DNA of 64,000 nucleotides from Rivularia sp. PCC 7116 (GCF_000316665.1 NC_019678.1:8279001-8343000); one strand, 5' to 3'. Numbered from the stretch's first letter, positions 26,184-34,199 are shown. The notes: generated from the sequence alone by a model not told the origin. A program made the numbers and translations.

Positions 26184-27944
26184 CTACAAAATATTCCAAA
26201 CACGTAACTGTTTAATCACTTCATCAATTGGATAACCTACACCATGTCCACTTGTTGAAGAGTCATTTTCATCATATTCAGAACTTGGTTCATTAGGATT
26301 TGGATCGCTATCGCGTTTACCATTAGCCCGCATAACCATACCGATTACCTGCCCTTGCTCGTTGAGTACAGGGCTTCCAGAATTACCTAGAGCAAGTGGG
26401 GCATTAATGTATATTTTATTTTTATTCTTTTTAATTTGTGTTGCTTTCCCAGCAACAGGAAACCAGTTTTCTTCAATGTTATTTGGGTGTCCTATAATTA
26501 GAATAGGGGTCAGAGGTAAAATCTTGCCAGGAAGATAACTAAAAGCCTCGATATCCGACGGAACCCCGTTCACTTTCAGAACTGCTAAGTCTAAATCTGA
26601 GTTATCGAAACTAGTATATTTTTCAATTTTAGCTTGAGCTTGATTATTATTAGTTTTTGTAAATGGAACTCCATTATCTTGTTGTTCTGGAACAGGATCG
26701 TAAAATTCTACGGAAATCTTCTGATGGAGTTGTTTTAAATTGTCATTCGCGACTACATGGCGATTAGTTACAATCCAAGCTGTTCTACCTTCTTTTTTTA
26801 CTATCCAACCTGTTCCCAAGGTTTGATTATCCCTGCTCTTTATTCTCACGGTAGATTTATACGCTGCTTCTGATAATGTGCTTCGATTATTACCACTGAA
26901 TGCTATATTAGTCTGAGAATTTTGTCGTTGTAGTTCTATATTTCGTTGGTTTTCTGCTCTTCTGAGGTTGTTTCGAGCAGAAGCAAAATTAGGGTTGATT
27001 CGAGTAGCTTGCTCAAAATTAGTAATAGCTGCTCTCCGGTTTCCTTGATTCAAATATATAATACCTAAACCATTGTAAGCAAAAGAGTTTCTTGGATTAA
27101 TTTCAAGAGCTTTGCGATAGTAATAACTCGCCTGTTGAAAATTACTTTGCAGATAATATGCTTTACCTAACCTATAGTAAAGAGAAGAACTTTTATAACC
27201 AATTTTAATTGCTTTTTCATACTCAGCTATTGCCTCACTTTCTCTGCCCATCTCACTCAAAAGGCTACCAAGACGTATGTGATTGCTAGCAATTAGGTCT
27301 TTTCTATCAGAGGGAGTATTCTGTGTCGCTTTTTGATATTCAGCGATTGCTCTTTCATATTCAACTATTGCTTCACCTTCTCTACCCATCTGAATTAGAA
27401 CATCAGCCTTATAATTACGTGCCCAAGCAATCAAGTCATATCTAGTTGGTGGAGAGATATCTATTACTTTTTGATAAACTCTTATAGCATTATCCCATTG
27501 ATTGAGGTAGGCATAAACATTTCCTAAATTTCCAGAAGCTTGAATGTTTTTAGGGTTAAGTTCAACAGCTTTTTCATAAGCGTTAATTGCTTTTTCTAAC
27601 TTATTCTGCTCTGAATAAACCATACCCAAGCCATTATAGGCATATGAATGATTGGGGTCGAGTTCAATTGCTTTTTTAAACTCAACAATTGCTTCATCCA
27701 ATCTATCTTGATCTCGTAGCGCTCTACCCAATCTATAGCGAGCTTCTGCTGTATTCGGTTTACACTGAAGATATTTTCTCCAAATAGTTTCAGCTTTTTG
27801 ATATTCCAATTGACGATGAGCATTGGTTCCTTCGTCAAACCACTTATCTACATTAATTTCATTACATTGAGCAATAGCTGGCTGTGAATGTAAGGCTACT
27901 GGTAATACTAGTAAGAAAGGCAACGATTTGAAAAAACTCATCAT
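26184..27944 (-). CDS. Secreted TPR protein with C-terminal trypsin-like serine protease domain
   Basis: A 586-aa protein. A signal peptide (core FLLVLPVALHS, cleavage near AIA-QC) leads to about eight tetratricopeptide repeats (35-345), for example AYNGLGMVYSEQNKLEKAI. The C-terminal domain (about 360-580) is a chymotrypsin-fold protease of the cyanobacterial trypsin-2 type: His396 in TNRHVV, Asp452 in DLDLAVL and Ser522 in LGNSGSPV are the expected triad. The order TPR then protease, with export, suggests that the repeats recruit partners or substrates in the periplasm. It leads an operon with two secreted or membrane-anchored proteins of unknown role, spaced 19 and 37 bp. Confidence 0.9.
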   Translation of the reverse strand: MMSFFKSLPFLLVLPVALHSQPAIAQCNEINVDKWFDEGTNAHRQLEYQKAETIWRKYLQCKPNTAEARYRLGRALRDQDRLDEAIVEFKKAIELDPNHSYAYNGLGMVYSEQNKLEKAINAYEKAVELNPKNIQASGNLGNVYAYLNQWDNAIRVYQKVIDISPPTRYDLIAWARNYKADVLIQMGREGEAIVEYERAIAEYQKATQNTPSDRKDLIASNHIRLGSLLSEMGRESEAIAEYEKAIKIGYKSSSLYYRLGKAYYLQSNFQQASYYYRKALEINPRNSFAYNGLGIIYLNQGNRRAAITNFEQATRINPNFASARNNLRRAENQRNIELQRQNSQTNIAFSGNNRSTLSEAAYKSTVRIKSRDNQTLGTGWIVKKEGRTAWIVTNRHVVANDNLKQLHQKISVEFYDPVPEQQDNGVPFTKTNNNQAQAKIEKYTSFDNSDLDLAVLKVNGVPSDIEAFSYLPGKILPLTPILIIGHPNNIEENWFPVAGKATQIKKNKNKIYINAPLALGNSGSPVLNEQGQVIGMVMRANGKRDSDPNPNEPSSEYDENDSSTSGHGVGYPIDEVIKQLRVWNIL

Positions 27945-28224
27945 TTATGAAAGTTTTCGCTCAAGACTCTATTTTATACAATCTCATTCGACAAAAATTT
28001 GAATATCAGAGTTCCTACATTGCGAAAGATGTCAAAATTGTTAGCGAAAGGTTACTAGACTTTATATAAATACATAAATGAGAGTATTAATATTACTATT
28101 TCGTACATTTTTGTAACAATTAATTGCAAAGATATTTTATACCGGGAGTGATAAGAAATTCCGAACACTAAGTAATTACTAATGTATAAATTGTTTGATT
28201 ACGATTTTCAGATTGTTACAAATA

Positions 28225-28464
28225 CTACGATATTCCATCCCAAATCTGAGAAGCAGGAATAGTTTGTCCACTCATAGCTTCATCCCAAGCTTGACGAAAA
28301 TTTTCTTTAATTACCTCTAATGGTGTGTCATCTTCATCAATTTCCGCATCTTCCCGAATCAATACAATTACTTCAACTCGACTATTCTTATCCGTAGTTA
28401 TAGGTTTGTCTAAAGTAAGTTGTCCATCTTCATCAATGGTTCCCATCGCTTTAATTGCTTTCAT
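28225..28464 (-). CDS. Antitoxin-like small acidic protein
   Basis: A 79-aa protein with the start MKAIKAMGTIDEDGQLTLDK, typical of AbrB/antitoxin-like small proteins in cyanobacteria: a short beta-rich N-terminus and an acidic middle (EDAEIDEDDTPLEV). A C-terminal helix, FRQAWDEAMSGQTIPASQIW, resembles toxin-binding tails. No toxin gene follows within the 280 bp to the protease gene, so it would be an orphan. It is divergent from a HigA-like gene, with 58 bp between the two starts, and they probably share a control region. Family membership is from pattern memory only. Confidence 0.7.
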   Translation of the reverse strand: MKAIKAMGTIDEDGQLTLDKPITTDKNSRVEVIVLIREDAEIDEDDTPLEVIKENFRQAWDEAMSGQTIPASQIWDGIS

Positions 28465-28522
28465 CGGTTATTCCAAATGTCACTTTGAAAATACTTTTAT
28501 ATTATCCTTATAAAAAACCGCT

Positions 28523-28816
28523 ATGACCTACATCCATCCCGGTGAAATCTTACAGCAGGAATTTCTCGAACCAAGGAATATTAGTGCTTACCGTCTGAGT
28601 AAGGATATAGGTGTAACTCAAACAAGAATCAGCGAAATTTTATCCGGGAAACGCAGCATTACAGCCGATACAGCTTTGCGTTTATCGCGTTATTTCGGAA
28701 ACAGCGCTCAATTTTGGCTTAATTTACAAACCCAATATGATTTACGTCAAGCAATTGATGAAAATGCTCAAGTTTACAATCAAATATCTTTAGTTGAGGT
28801 TAATGAAGTTGGATAA
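28523..28816 (+). CDS. higA: HigA-family antitoxin / HTH transcriptional regulator, without adjacent toxin
   Basis: A 97-aa protein with the HigA (VapI-type) Xre helix-turn-helix. It starts IHPGEILQQEFLEP, the usual HigA opening. The HTH spans about 20-62 (ISAYRLSKDIGVTQTRISEI, LSGKRSITADTALRLSRYFG), followed by the conserved SAQFWLNLQTQYDLRQA. Such proteins neutralise HigB ribosome-dependent mRNA interferases and repress their own operon. HigB normally lies directly upstream on the same strand; here that place is taken by a divergent antitoxin-like gene, so the toxin is absent. It may be a retained regulator or an anti-addiction remnant. Confidence 0.9.
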   Translation: MTYIHPGEILQQEFLEPRNISAYRLSKDIGVTQTRISEILSGKRSITADTALRLSRYFGNSAQFWLNLQTQYDLRQAIDENAQVYNQISLVEVNEVG

Positions 28817-28846
28817 GTTGCTAAATATACAATTGTAATTATCAAA

Positions 28847-28951
28847 TATAGCGCTTTTCATTTGAGTGCAATACAGTTTGAGAAACCTCACCCCCTTCCC
28901 CTCTCCTTGTTAAGTAGAGGGGTGTATTCTATTCAACTGAAAACTGCTATA
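28847..28951. repeat. MITE-like repeat, TATAGC family, copy 1
   Basis: 105 bp bounded by TATAGCGCTTTTCA and TGAAAACTGCTATA, inverted ends with 12 of 14 positions matching. The interior contains CCTCACCC and a CCCTCTCC/AGAGGGG hairpin shared with the elements at 514, 31003 and 57383. It directly abuts the TAA stop codon of the DUF4126 gene. Confidence 0.8.
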
Positions 28952-29557
28952 TTATCCTTCATCCACAACATCTCTCATCTTGCGTCTGCGCTTTCTCTTG
29001 GCAATAAACTTGAGAATCCGACGAATACCATAAATCAACAGAAAAATAACCAGCAACGTTGATAATACAGGTAAACTAATTGCCAAGATTGAAATAACAA
29101 TAGAAGAAATCGCTTCGACAAACCCAACAATTGGGGCACCCATACCGGCAGTTGTTACGGATGCAGTTAACCTAGTCACAGATGTTGTTAACTCCACAGT
29201 CTCGGCAGTAGCTCCCCCAGCAATAACCGTCAAAATCCATAAAAAAGTTGGATCGAAATCTCCCGCCATTGATAAAGTTGATGCAGTAATAAACATGCCC
29301 GCGATGGGAGCCAGAGCTATTTCGATAGAATCAAGAAAGTTACTTACCCAAGGAATAAAGTAGGCTAAGACTTCAATTGTTGCAGCAATACTCAAAGTGG
29401 TGATTGCGTTTTGAGTTCCCAACCATTGCCAATCAGAAGATAGCTGTAACGCTCCACTGTGGGCAGCCATACTCAGTGCCAAAGGTGGAATAAATACTCG
29501 AAAGCCACAAGCAGCGCTCAAGCCTATACCTAAACATAATGCCGCAATTAAATTCAT
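28952..29557 (-). CDS. DUF4126 membrane protein
   Basis: A 201-aa inner-membrane protein. The start GLSAACGFRVFIPPLALSM is the family signature of DUF4126, whose function is unknown. Four to five transmembrane helices occupy about 5-25, 45-65, 80-100, 110-135 and 150-180. A strongly basic tail (AKRKRRRKMRD) lies at the C-terminus and should face the cytoplasm. The frame is open for 13 more codons upstream, but the ATG at 29557 fits the family. Its stop codon abuts a MITE-like repeat. Confidence 0.87.
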   Translation of the reverse strand: MNLIAALCLGIGLSAACGFRVFIPPLALSMAAHSGALQLSSDWQWLGTQNAITTLSIAATIEVLAYFIPWVSNFLDSIEIALAPIAGMFITASTLSMAGDFDPTFLWILTVIAGGATAETVELTTSVTRLTASVTTAGMGAPIVGFVEAISSIVISILAISLPVLSTLLVIFLLIYGIRRILKFIAKRKRRRKMRDVVDEG

Positions 29558-29648
29558 GGAGTCAAATCGGTATTTTGGTTTATTGTAGTGATTCAACCGA
29601 TGAATTCAGTAAATACAGTTGAATCATCTCATTTTTAACTCAAATTTA

Positions 29649-29815
29649 GTGAGTAGTTAAGAGTTATGAGTTAGGAGTTAGGAGTTAGGAATTAGGAATT
29701 AGGAGTTATGAGTTAGGAGTTAGGAGTTAGGAGTTAGGAGTTATCTATTCTTCCCTTTACCCATTACCAATTATCAATTACCAATCCCCCATGCCCAATG
29801 CCCATTCCCAATTTT
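29649..29815. repeat. Long heptameric repeat (STRR)
   Basis: A run of about 16 GTTAGGA-type heptamers (GAGTTAG register, with TTATGAG variants) is followed by ATTACCA and ATGCCCA units, filling the gap between the divergent DUF4126 and ArfB-like genes up to 4 bp before the start codon. It is one of the longest STRRs in the window. Confidence 0.85.
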
Positions 29816-29818
29816 TAA

Positions 29819-30232
29819 ATGCAAATTTCTAATACCGTAATTATTCCCGACAACGAAATTGAAATTAGTGCAATTCGTTCTCAAGGAGCTGGCGGACAAA
29901 ATGTGAATAAGGTTGCTACTGCGATTCATTTACGTTTTGATATTAACGCTTCCTCGCTACCAGATTATTATAAAAATCGACTTTTGAAATTAAAAGATAA
30001 CCGAATTACTCAAGATGGAATTATTATAATTAAAGCGCAAGAATCCAGAAGTCAGTTAAAAAATAAAGAAGATGCTTTTGCTCGGTTAAAAGAACTGATT
30101 AAAAGCGCAATGGTAATTAAAAAGAAACGCAAACCTACTAAACCTACAAAGAGTTCGCAAAAGAAGCGAGTTGATTCCAAGAAAAAGCGCAGTCAGGTTA
30201 AAAATAATCGGAAGAAGGTTGTTGATGAGTAG
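29819..30232 (+). CDS. arfB: Peptidyl-tRNA hydrolase ArfB-like (class I release-factor fold)
   Basis: A 137-aa protein that frees nascent peptides from ribosomes stalled on mRNAs lacking a stop codon. Residues 22-33 contain GAGGQNVNKV, the catalytic GGQ motif (25-27) with the family's following NVNKV. The N-terminal domain is short and lacks the codon-recognition region of true release factors. The tail from about 98 is very rich in Lys/Arg (KKKRKPTKPTKSSQKKR), as in YaeJ/ArfB, where the tail enters the empty mRNA channel. Size matches E. coli ArfB (140 aa). It starts 4 bp after an STRR. Confidence 0.93.
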   Translation: MQISNTVIIPDNEIEISAIRSQGAGGQNVNKVATAIHLRFDINASSLPDYYKNRLLKLKDNRITQDGIIIIKAQESRSQLKNKEDAFARLKELIKSAMVIKKKRKPTKPTKSSQKKRVDSKKKRSQVKNNRKKVVDE

Positions 30233-30253
30233 TTGTTTTTAATTAATTATCTT

Positions 30254-30401
30254 TGGTAGGTTGGGTTAAAGGCACAAGAATAAATTTATGATTCACCAAA
30301 AATTAAAATCTGCCGTAACCCAACATCAATGTTTCAGTTTTGATAATAGATTATTTAATGTCAACTTGATGTTGGGTTTCTCTACGTTCAACCCAACCTA
30401 C
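30254..30401. repeat. Dispersed TTGGGTT repeat unit
   Basis: It begins GGTAGGTTGGGTTAAAGGCA and ends TCAACCCAACCTAC, with TAACCCAACATCAATG and TTGATGTTGGGTT inside. The ends are thus inverted copies and the interior forms a second hairpin. It is the same family as the cluster at 23673-23978. Confidence 0.75.
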
Positions 30402-30494
30402 GAAATAAATTCACGTTGTCCGCTAGCGTATCTCTGTGTGATTTGCCGGACATCATATAAACTATTAATAATAAATTTGGTTTAACTAAAAACA

Positions 30495-30917
30495 ATGACA
30501 GCTATACTTAAAATATCATTTTTCTGCTACTTAATTACAGCCATTGCCTCTATTATATTTGGCATTATTTATCTAACCCGCTCGGAATTCATGCCTTATC
30601 ATGCAGCAGCATTAGAAAAAGAATGGATGCAATTAAATATAAAAACTCAAACTTTAATATTGGCATTAATGCGAGTTGCTGGAGGTGGCTTTCTTGCAAC
30701 TGGTATGGTAGTGATTTTTTTAATATATTTATATATTAAAACAACGGAAGAATGGATAATTTTTATTATTCCAACTATAGGTTTTGTGACTTCATTCTCT
30801 TCACTTTATGCCACACTGATTGTGAAAAATCGTACACCAGGATTACCTCCGGTTAACTTAACTTTACTGTCAATATGTTTGATGTTAACTGGGTTTATCT
30901 TGTCGCTCGCTGCTTGA
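30495..30917 (+). CDS. Four-helix membrane protein of unknown function
   Basis: A 140-aa protein with four predicted transmembrane helices (about 7-27, 55-80, 87-108 and 118-138). The first loop has an acidic patch (AALEKEWMQLN) and the second helix is preceded by LMRVAGGGF. Small four-helix proteins of this kind are common in bacteria and mostly unassigned. No partner gene is adjacent: it lies between two repeat elements and converges with the Uma2 gene. The reading frame, hydrophobicity and ATG start support it as a real gene. Confidence 0.7.
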   Translation: MTAILKISFFCYLITAIASIIFGIIYLTRSEFMPYHAAALEKEWMQLNIKTQTLILALMRVAGGGFLATGMVVIFLIYLYIKTTEEWIIFIIPTIGFVTSFSSLYATLIVKNRTPGLPPVNLTLLSICLMLTGFILSLAA

Positions 30918-31002
30918 ATTTTTGCTACTGCTGTACCTTATAAACCTGCAATATTCTGTATTTTTATTTTTCACTTAACTAAGTTTCAATTCCAGCATCC
31001 CT

Positions 31003-31140
31003 TATAGCGTTTCCTAAGCAACTGAGGTACAGCGATTACCTCACCCCGATAAAGCTGTGCTTTATCTCCCCTCTCCTTATCAAGGAGAGGGGTTGGGGGT
31101 GAGGTTTTGTGTGTACTTCAATAGACTGGGAAACGCTATA
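31003..31140. repeat. MITE-like repeat, TATAGC family, copy 2
   Basis: 138 bp with perfect 12-bp inverted ends TATAGCGTTTCC / GGAAACGCTATA. The interior has CCTCACCCC/GGGGTGAGG and CCCCTCTCCTT/AAGGAGAGGGG inverted pairs. Its right end overlaps the stop codon of the Uma2 gene: the TAG is read from the element itself. Confidence 0.85.
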
Positions 31141-31834
31141 ACCGTTGTTCTAATTCTTCCAATCGCTTCAAAGCATTTTCCTTAGCTTCTCGCTCTTGTA
31201 CAACTAACTCAGTTCCCCACAACAGTAAATTACCCGCTTCATCCCACCACCTTAACCAGTAACCCTCGCGGTTTTCGCGTCTTCCCTGCCAAACCCCGAT
31301 AAATAACTGCATCTCATCGAGCCAGTAACGGTTATTTTCATCGGGGTTACGCAAATCATATCCCGATTCATCCAAGCGATGAACTTCTAAAGTACCGCTT
31401 TCTGGTTCAAAAATAATATAGTTAGGTACTCGCAGAATTTGCTCGTAGTAAAACCATTTTCCGGGGGGATAGGTGCGTTTACTGGAATATTCTGTACCTT
31501 CCGCATCTGAAAGAAATTCCATTACCACTACTGGAATCTCACCTTGTAAATTGGGGGTATAGCTGCGTTTAACTTCCTCTCTAGCCACGTTAATTTGCGG
31601 TACATAAGCCCAATCGGGAGCTTTTACGACAATTTTGTCATTTACAGTAGCGCAGATGCCGTAATTAGTCGTGACGAACGCAGCGGACGGCAATATTTCT
31701 GCTAATTCTAAACTTTCAGTAAGCACCGCAGCAATGTACGGACTATAAAGATTATCTACTATTTCGTCGTCTAAAAAGAAGTCTTCGGGCAATAATTCCC
31801 AAGTAATATTATAGGGACGAACGGTAACAACCAT
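31136..31834 (-). CDS. Uma2 family (DUF820) putative restriction-endonuclease-fold protein
   Basis: A 232-aa protein of the Uma2 family, which is greatly expanded in cyanobacteria. It has a PD-(D/E)XK-like core: KAPDWAYVP supplies the aspartate and PVVVMEFLS the Glu of the ExK-like strand, although the usual lysine is not obvious. The C-terminal region is a coiled-coil-like helix (VQEREAKENALKRLEELEQR), also typical. Biological role unknown; many copies are thought to be inactive or linked to mobile DNA. The gene ends inside a MITE-like repeat that provides its TAG codon, so the natural C-terminus may have been longer. Confidence 0.88.
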   Translation of the reverse strand: MVVTVRPYNITWELLPEDFFLDDEIVDNLYSPYIAAVLTESLELAEILPSAAFVTTNYGICATVNDKIVVKAPDWAYVPQINVAREEVKRSYTPNLQGEIPVVVMEFLSDAEGTEYSSKRTYPPGKWFYYEQILRVPNYIIFEPESGTLEVHRLDESGYDLRNPDENNRYWLDEMQLFIGVWQGRRENREGYWLRWWDEAGNLLLWGTELVVQEREAKENALKRLEELEQRL

Positions 31835-31914
31835 AATAACTGCAAGCGAAGGAGTTGAATTATAGTATAGCGATATTAATTATTTATTAGTAACCAATTA
31901 CCAATTAGCAACCT

Positions 31915-32817
31915 TTAAGAAAGCGCTTGCGGCTTACTATACTCAGTATCCTCATCCGCAGGTAACGGAATAAATTCGTCCTCCTCGGGTACCTTGCTAA
32001 ACTTCCCTTCTTTCCAATCTTGTTTAGCTTGCTCAATTCGTTCGGGACGACTTGACACTAAATTCCACCATTTATAGCGATCGCCTACTGATTCTCCACC
32101 AAATACGATACATCTAGCTTCTGTATTTGCACTTATCTTAACTTCGCTACCAGAATTCAAAACGGCTAGCTGATGTTGTTCTAAATTCTCTCCATCAATA
32201 CTCAAACCGGGAGTAATGCTGTAAACTGCTCGTTCGCTAAAAAAGTCGGGTAAAGCAAACTCTGTATTCGGTTTTAGCTGTACGTCTAAGTAAAACATTG
32301 GCGATACAGTTTCAACTTTGGAAGCACGATTAAAAGCATTGCCCACAACCAAAGTTATCGTCACACCGTTTACATCCCAAACGGGTAAATTATCTTTTGG
32401 GTAATGACGGAACCAAGGTGCGGTTTCTTCGCGTTCGTTGGGCAGAGCAACCCAAATCTGAATGGCGTGTAAAGTTGCGTCTCGATTTCTCGATTCCTCG
32501 GGAGAGCGTTCGGAATGTACGATACCAGTACCAGCACTCATCCAGTTGACAGCACCGGGTTTAATTTCTTGAACGGTACCCAAACTATCACGATGCAATA
32601 ATTCCCCTTCTAATAAATAAGTTACGGTAGCCAAATTTATGTGAGGATGAGGTCTTACGTCAACACCTTTACCAGCAGGAAAAACAGCAGGTCCCAAATG
32701 GTCAAAGAAAATGAAAGGACCAACCATTTGACGCTCCTCTTGAGGAAGACAGCGACGAGCTTCAAAACCACCTAAATCTTTGAGATGGGGTTTAATAATT
32801 TGATTAATACTAGACAT
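31915..32817 (-). CDS. Pirin family protein
   Basis: A 300-aa bicupin of the pirin family. The N-terminal cupin has metal ligands H57 and H59 in RPHPHIN, and H101 and E103 in IVHSE, the complete set of active pirins (quercetinase-type dioxygenases or redox-sensitive regulators). The C-terminal cupin (about 170-260) has decayed ligands, as usual. Bacterial pirins such as YhhW cleave quercetin in vitro; the substrate here is unknown. The protein is soluble with no signal sequence. It is followed at 80 bp by the Uma2 gene on the same strand. Confidence 0.94.
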   Translation of the reverse strand: MSSINQIIKPHLKDLGGFEARRCLPQEERQMVGPFIFFDHLGPAVFPAGKGVDVRPHPHINLATVTYLLEGELLHRDSLGTVQEIKPGAVNWMSAGTGIVHSERSPEESRNRDATLHAIQIWVALPNEREETAPWFRHYPKDNLPVWDVNGVTITLVVGNAFNRASKVETVSPMFYLDVQLKPNTEFALPDFFSERAVYSITPGLSIDGENLEQHQLAVLNSGSEVKISANTEARCIVFGGESVGDRYKWWNLVSSRPERIEQAKQDWKEGKFSKVPEEDEFIPLPADEDTEYSKPQALS

Positions 32818-32917
32818 AAAACTATGGCGATAGATGCTTCAAATAGATTTTACGACGAAATGTTATTTCTACTAAAAGCCCGGTTTCTAAATCGCTTTTC
32901 TCGTTCTCTCTCCTTAA

Positions 32918-33075
32918 TAAGGCTACCGTGTACACACAACTCTGCCGGGGACTATAAGTCCCCGTCTAATATCTAAAGTCGTCTAAAGACGACTGAAAAA
33001 TTATGTACAAAATAAGACATCATAGTTAGTCCTATTTATAGGACTTCTGCTATTAGACAGGGACTTGCAGCCCCT
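32918..33075. repeat. Cluster of short palindromic repeats
   Basis: Contains GGCTACCGTGTACACA (also near 45913 as GGCTACGGTGTACACA), GGGGACTATAAGTCCCC (a perfect hairpin near 32948), AAGTCGTCTAAAGACGACT, and AGTCCTATTTATAGGACT (33028-33045; also at 54150). These small hairpins lie between the pirin gene and the downstream end of the acetyltransferase gene. Confidence 0.65.
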
Positions 33076-33085
33076 GGCGAGCTTA

Positions 33086-33625
33086 TTAATCGCTGTTTAA
33101 TAATCCCCAAGCAAGAACATCAAATAAACCATTTCGAGTTTTTGTATGCTGCCTGAGACACCCCTCTAATGTAAATTTATTCTTCTCCAAAACCCTTGCT
33201 GAAGCTTGATTAAAATCAAGTGTGTGAGCGGTAAGACGAGTTAATTCAAGATAATTAAATGCATATTGAATAAAAACACCGAGCGCATCAGTTATTAAAC
33301 CTTGCCCTCTATAAGCTGGAGCTAACCAATAACCCACTTCCGCTCGATGGGTTTCTCCTAGACTCAAATCATCCACACCCATCGAACCAATTAAATAACC
33401 TTTAGAGTTACGAAGCGCGAAAGATATTTCCAATTGATTGCGATTCAAAAAATCTATGCGTCGCTGTATCCACCAATCTGCCATAGATTCTGTATAAGGA
33501 TACGGCATGAGTGGAATTGTATCTGAAATACTTTTATCGTTGAGATGGTCTAAATAAGCAGCTCTGTCATTTTTACGAATACTGCTTAAATAGAAACCAT
33601 CGCGAACATCAAGCTTCATACTCAA
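33086..33625 (-). CDS. GNAT acetyltransferase (RimJ/RimL type)
   Basis: A 179-aa N-acetyltransferase using acetyl-CoA. The fold is visible in the acetyl-CoA pyrophosphate loop RGQGLI within YWLAPAYRGQGLITDAL, the preceding strand AEVGYWL, and the closing EKNKFTLEGCLRQ and WGLLNSD. The RimJ/RimL-type layout suggests N-terminal protein or small-molecule acetylation, without a definite substrate. It starts 13 bp after the ferredoxin gene, so the two are probably co-transcribed. Confidence 0.9.
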   Translation of the reverse strand: MSMKLDVRDGFYLSSIRKNDRAAYLDHLNDKSISDTIPLMPYPYTESMADWWIQRRIDFLNRNQLEISFALRNSKGYLIGSMGVDDLSLGETHRAEVGYWLAPAYRGQGLITDALGVFIQYAFNYLELTRLTAHTLDFNQASARVLEKNKFTLEGCLRQHTKTRNGLFDVLAWGLLNSD

Positions 33626-33638
33626 AACTTAATTTTCT

Positions 33639-33965
33639 TTAAAATACCACCTCAGAACCCTGTCCCCAGAAGCCATCATACTTAGTAACGCGGATATCTC
33701 CTAATACTTTGGTTTGACAAGCTAAACGGCGATCGCTCTCGGAAGAATGAGGAGGAAGCCCCAATCTTGTTTTCTCTTTCCAACTAGGTTCCGACACTTC
33801 ACCCTGTATTGCCACCGCACAGGTACCGCAAGTGCCAAGCCCCCTACAATTAATAGTTTTTGCATTACCGTTATAAAGGTCAATATTATTATCCAACAAG
33901 ACTTTTCGCAGATTGCTACCAGATTCGCATTCAACAGTTTTTCCTTGAGCAGTTATTTTAGGCAT
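33639..33965 (-). CDS. [2Fe-2S] ferredoxin
   Basis: A 108-aa soluble electron carrier. The cluster ligands are C40, C46, C49 and C83, spaced CX5CX2C...C (NCRGLGTCGTC and RLACQT). The CX5C spacing differs from the photosynthetic plant-type PetF (CX4CX2C) and is nearer the adrenodoxin/Isc-type arrangement. The first segment (MPKITAQGKTVECESGSNLR) is the typical ferredoxin beta-hairpin. It is probably a minor, non-photosynthetic ferredoxin. It leads an apparent operon with a GNAT acetyltransferase, an association whose meaning is not clear. Confidence 0.93.
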   Translation of the reverse strand: MPKITAQGKTVECESGSNLRKVLLDNNIDLYNGNAKTINCRGLGTCGTCAVAIQGEVSEPSWKEKTRLGLPPHSSESDRRLACQTKVLGDIRVTKYDGFWGQGSEVVF

Positions 33966-34060
33966 TGTAAAATGTCCCCTGAGTTAAAAATTATTTTCAT
34001 ATCAACCAACCTAATTCGATTTTAGATTATCTCAAACAAGAAAGGTTTATTTAATCTAAT

Positions 34061-34187
34061 CAGGAATGGCCGCAATTGTCACAATGTCCGTTTGGTGCGT
34101 GACACTGAAAACATTGTTACTACGTTCGCAGTTACTCAAAATGTCACAGCACCCTACAAGAAAAATGTGCCGGTTGCGTAAGTCCTA
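34061..34187. repeat. MITE-like dispersed repeat, family R1, copy 2
   Basis: It shares TTGGTGCGTGACACTGAAAA, GTTACTACGTTC and TGTCACAGCACCCTACAA with 193-309. Its right end is intact (TTGCGTAAGTCCT), while its left end has diverged (CAGGAATGGCCGCAA). A short ATATCTTGCACCATT, like the end of family C, follows at once. Confidence 0.7.
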
Positions 34188-34199
34188 CTAATATCTTGC

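Noticed and set aside
29649-29815. Tandem repeats as a possible CRISPR or origin iteron array
   Set aside because: The units are uninterrupted 7-mers of the STRR type without spacers, and no replication gene or DnaA-box cluster is nearby.
30288-30485. 65-codon plus-strand frame after arfB
   Set aside because: It lies within the TTGGGTT dispersed repeat and has no motif or ribosome site.
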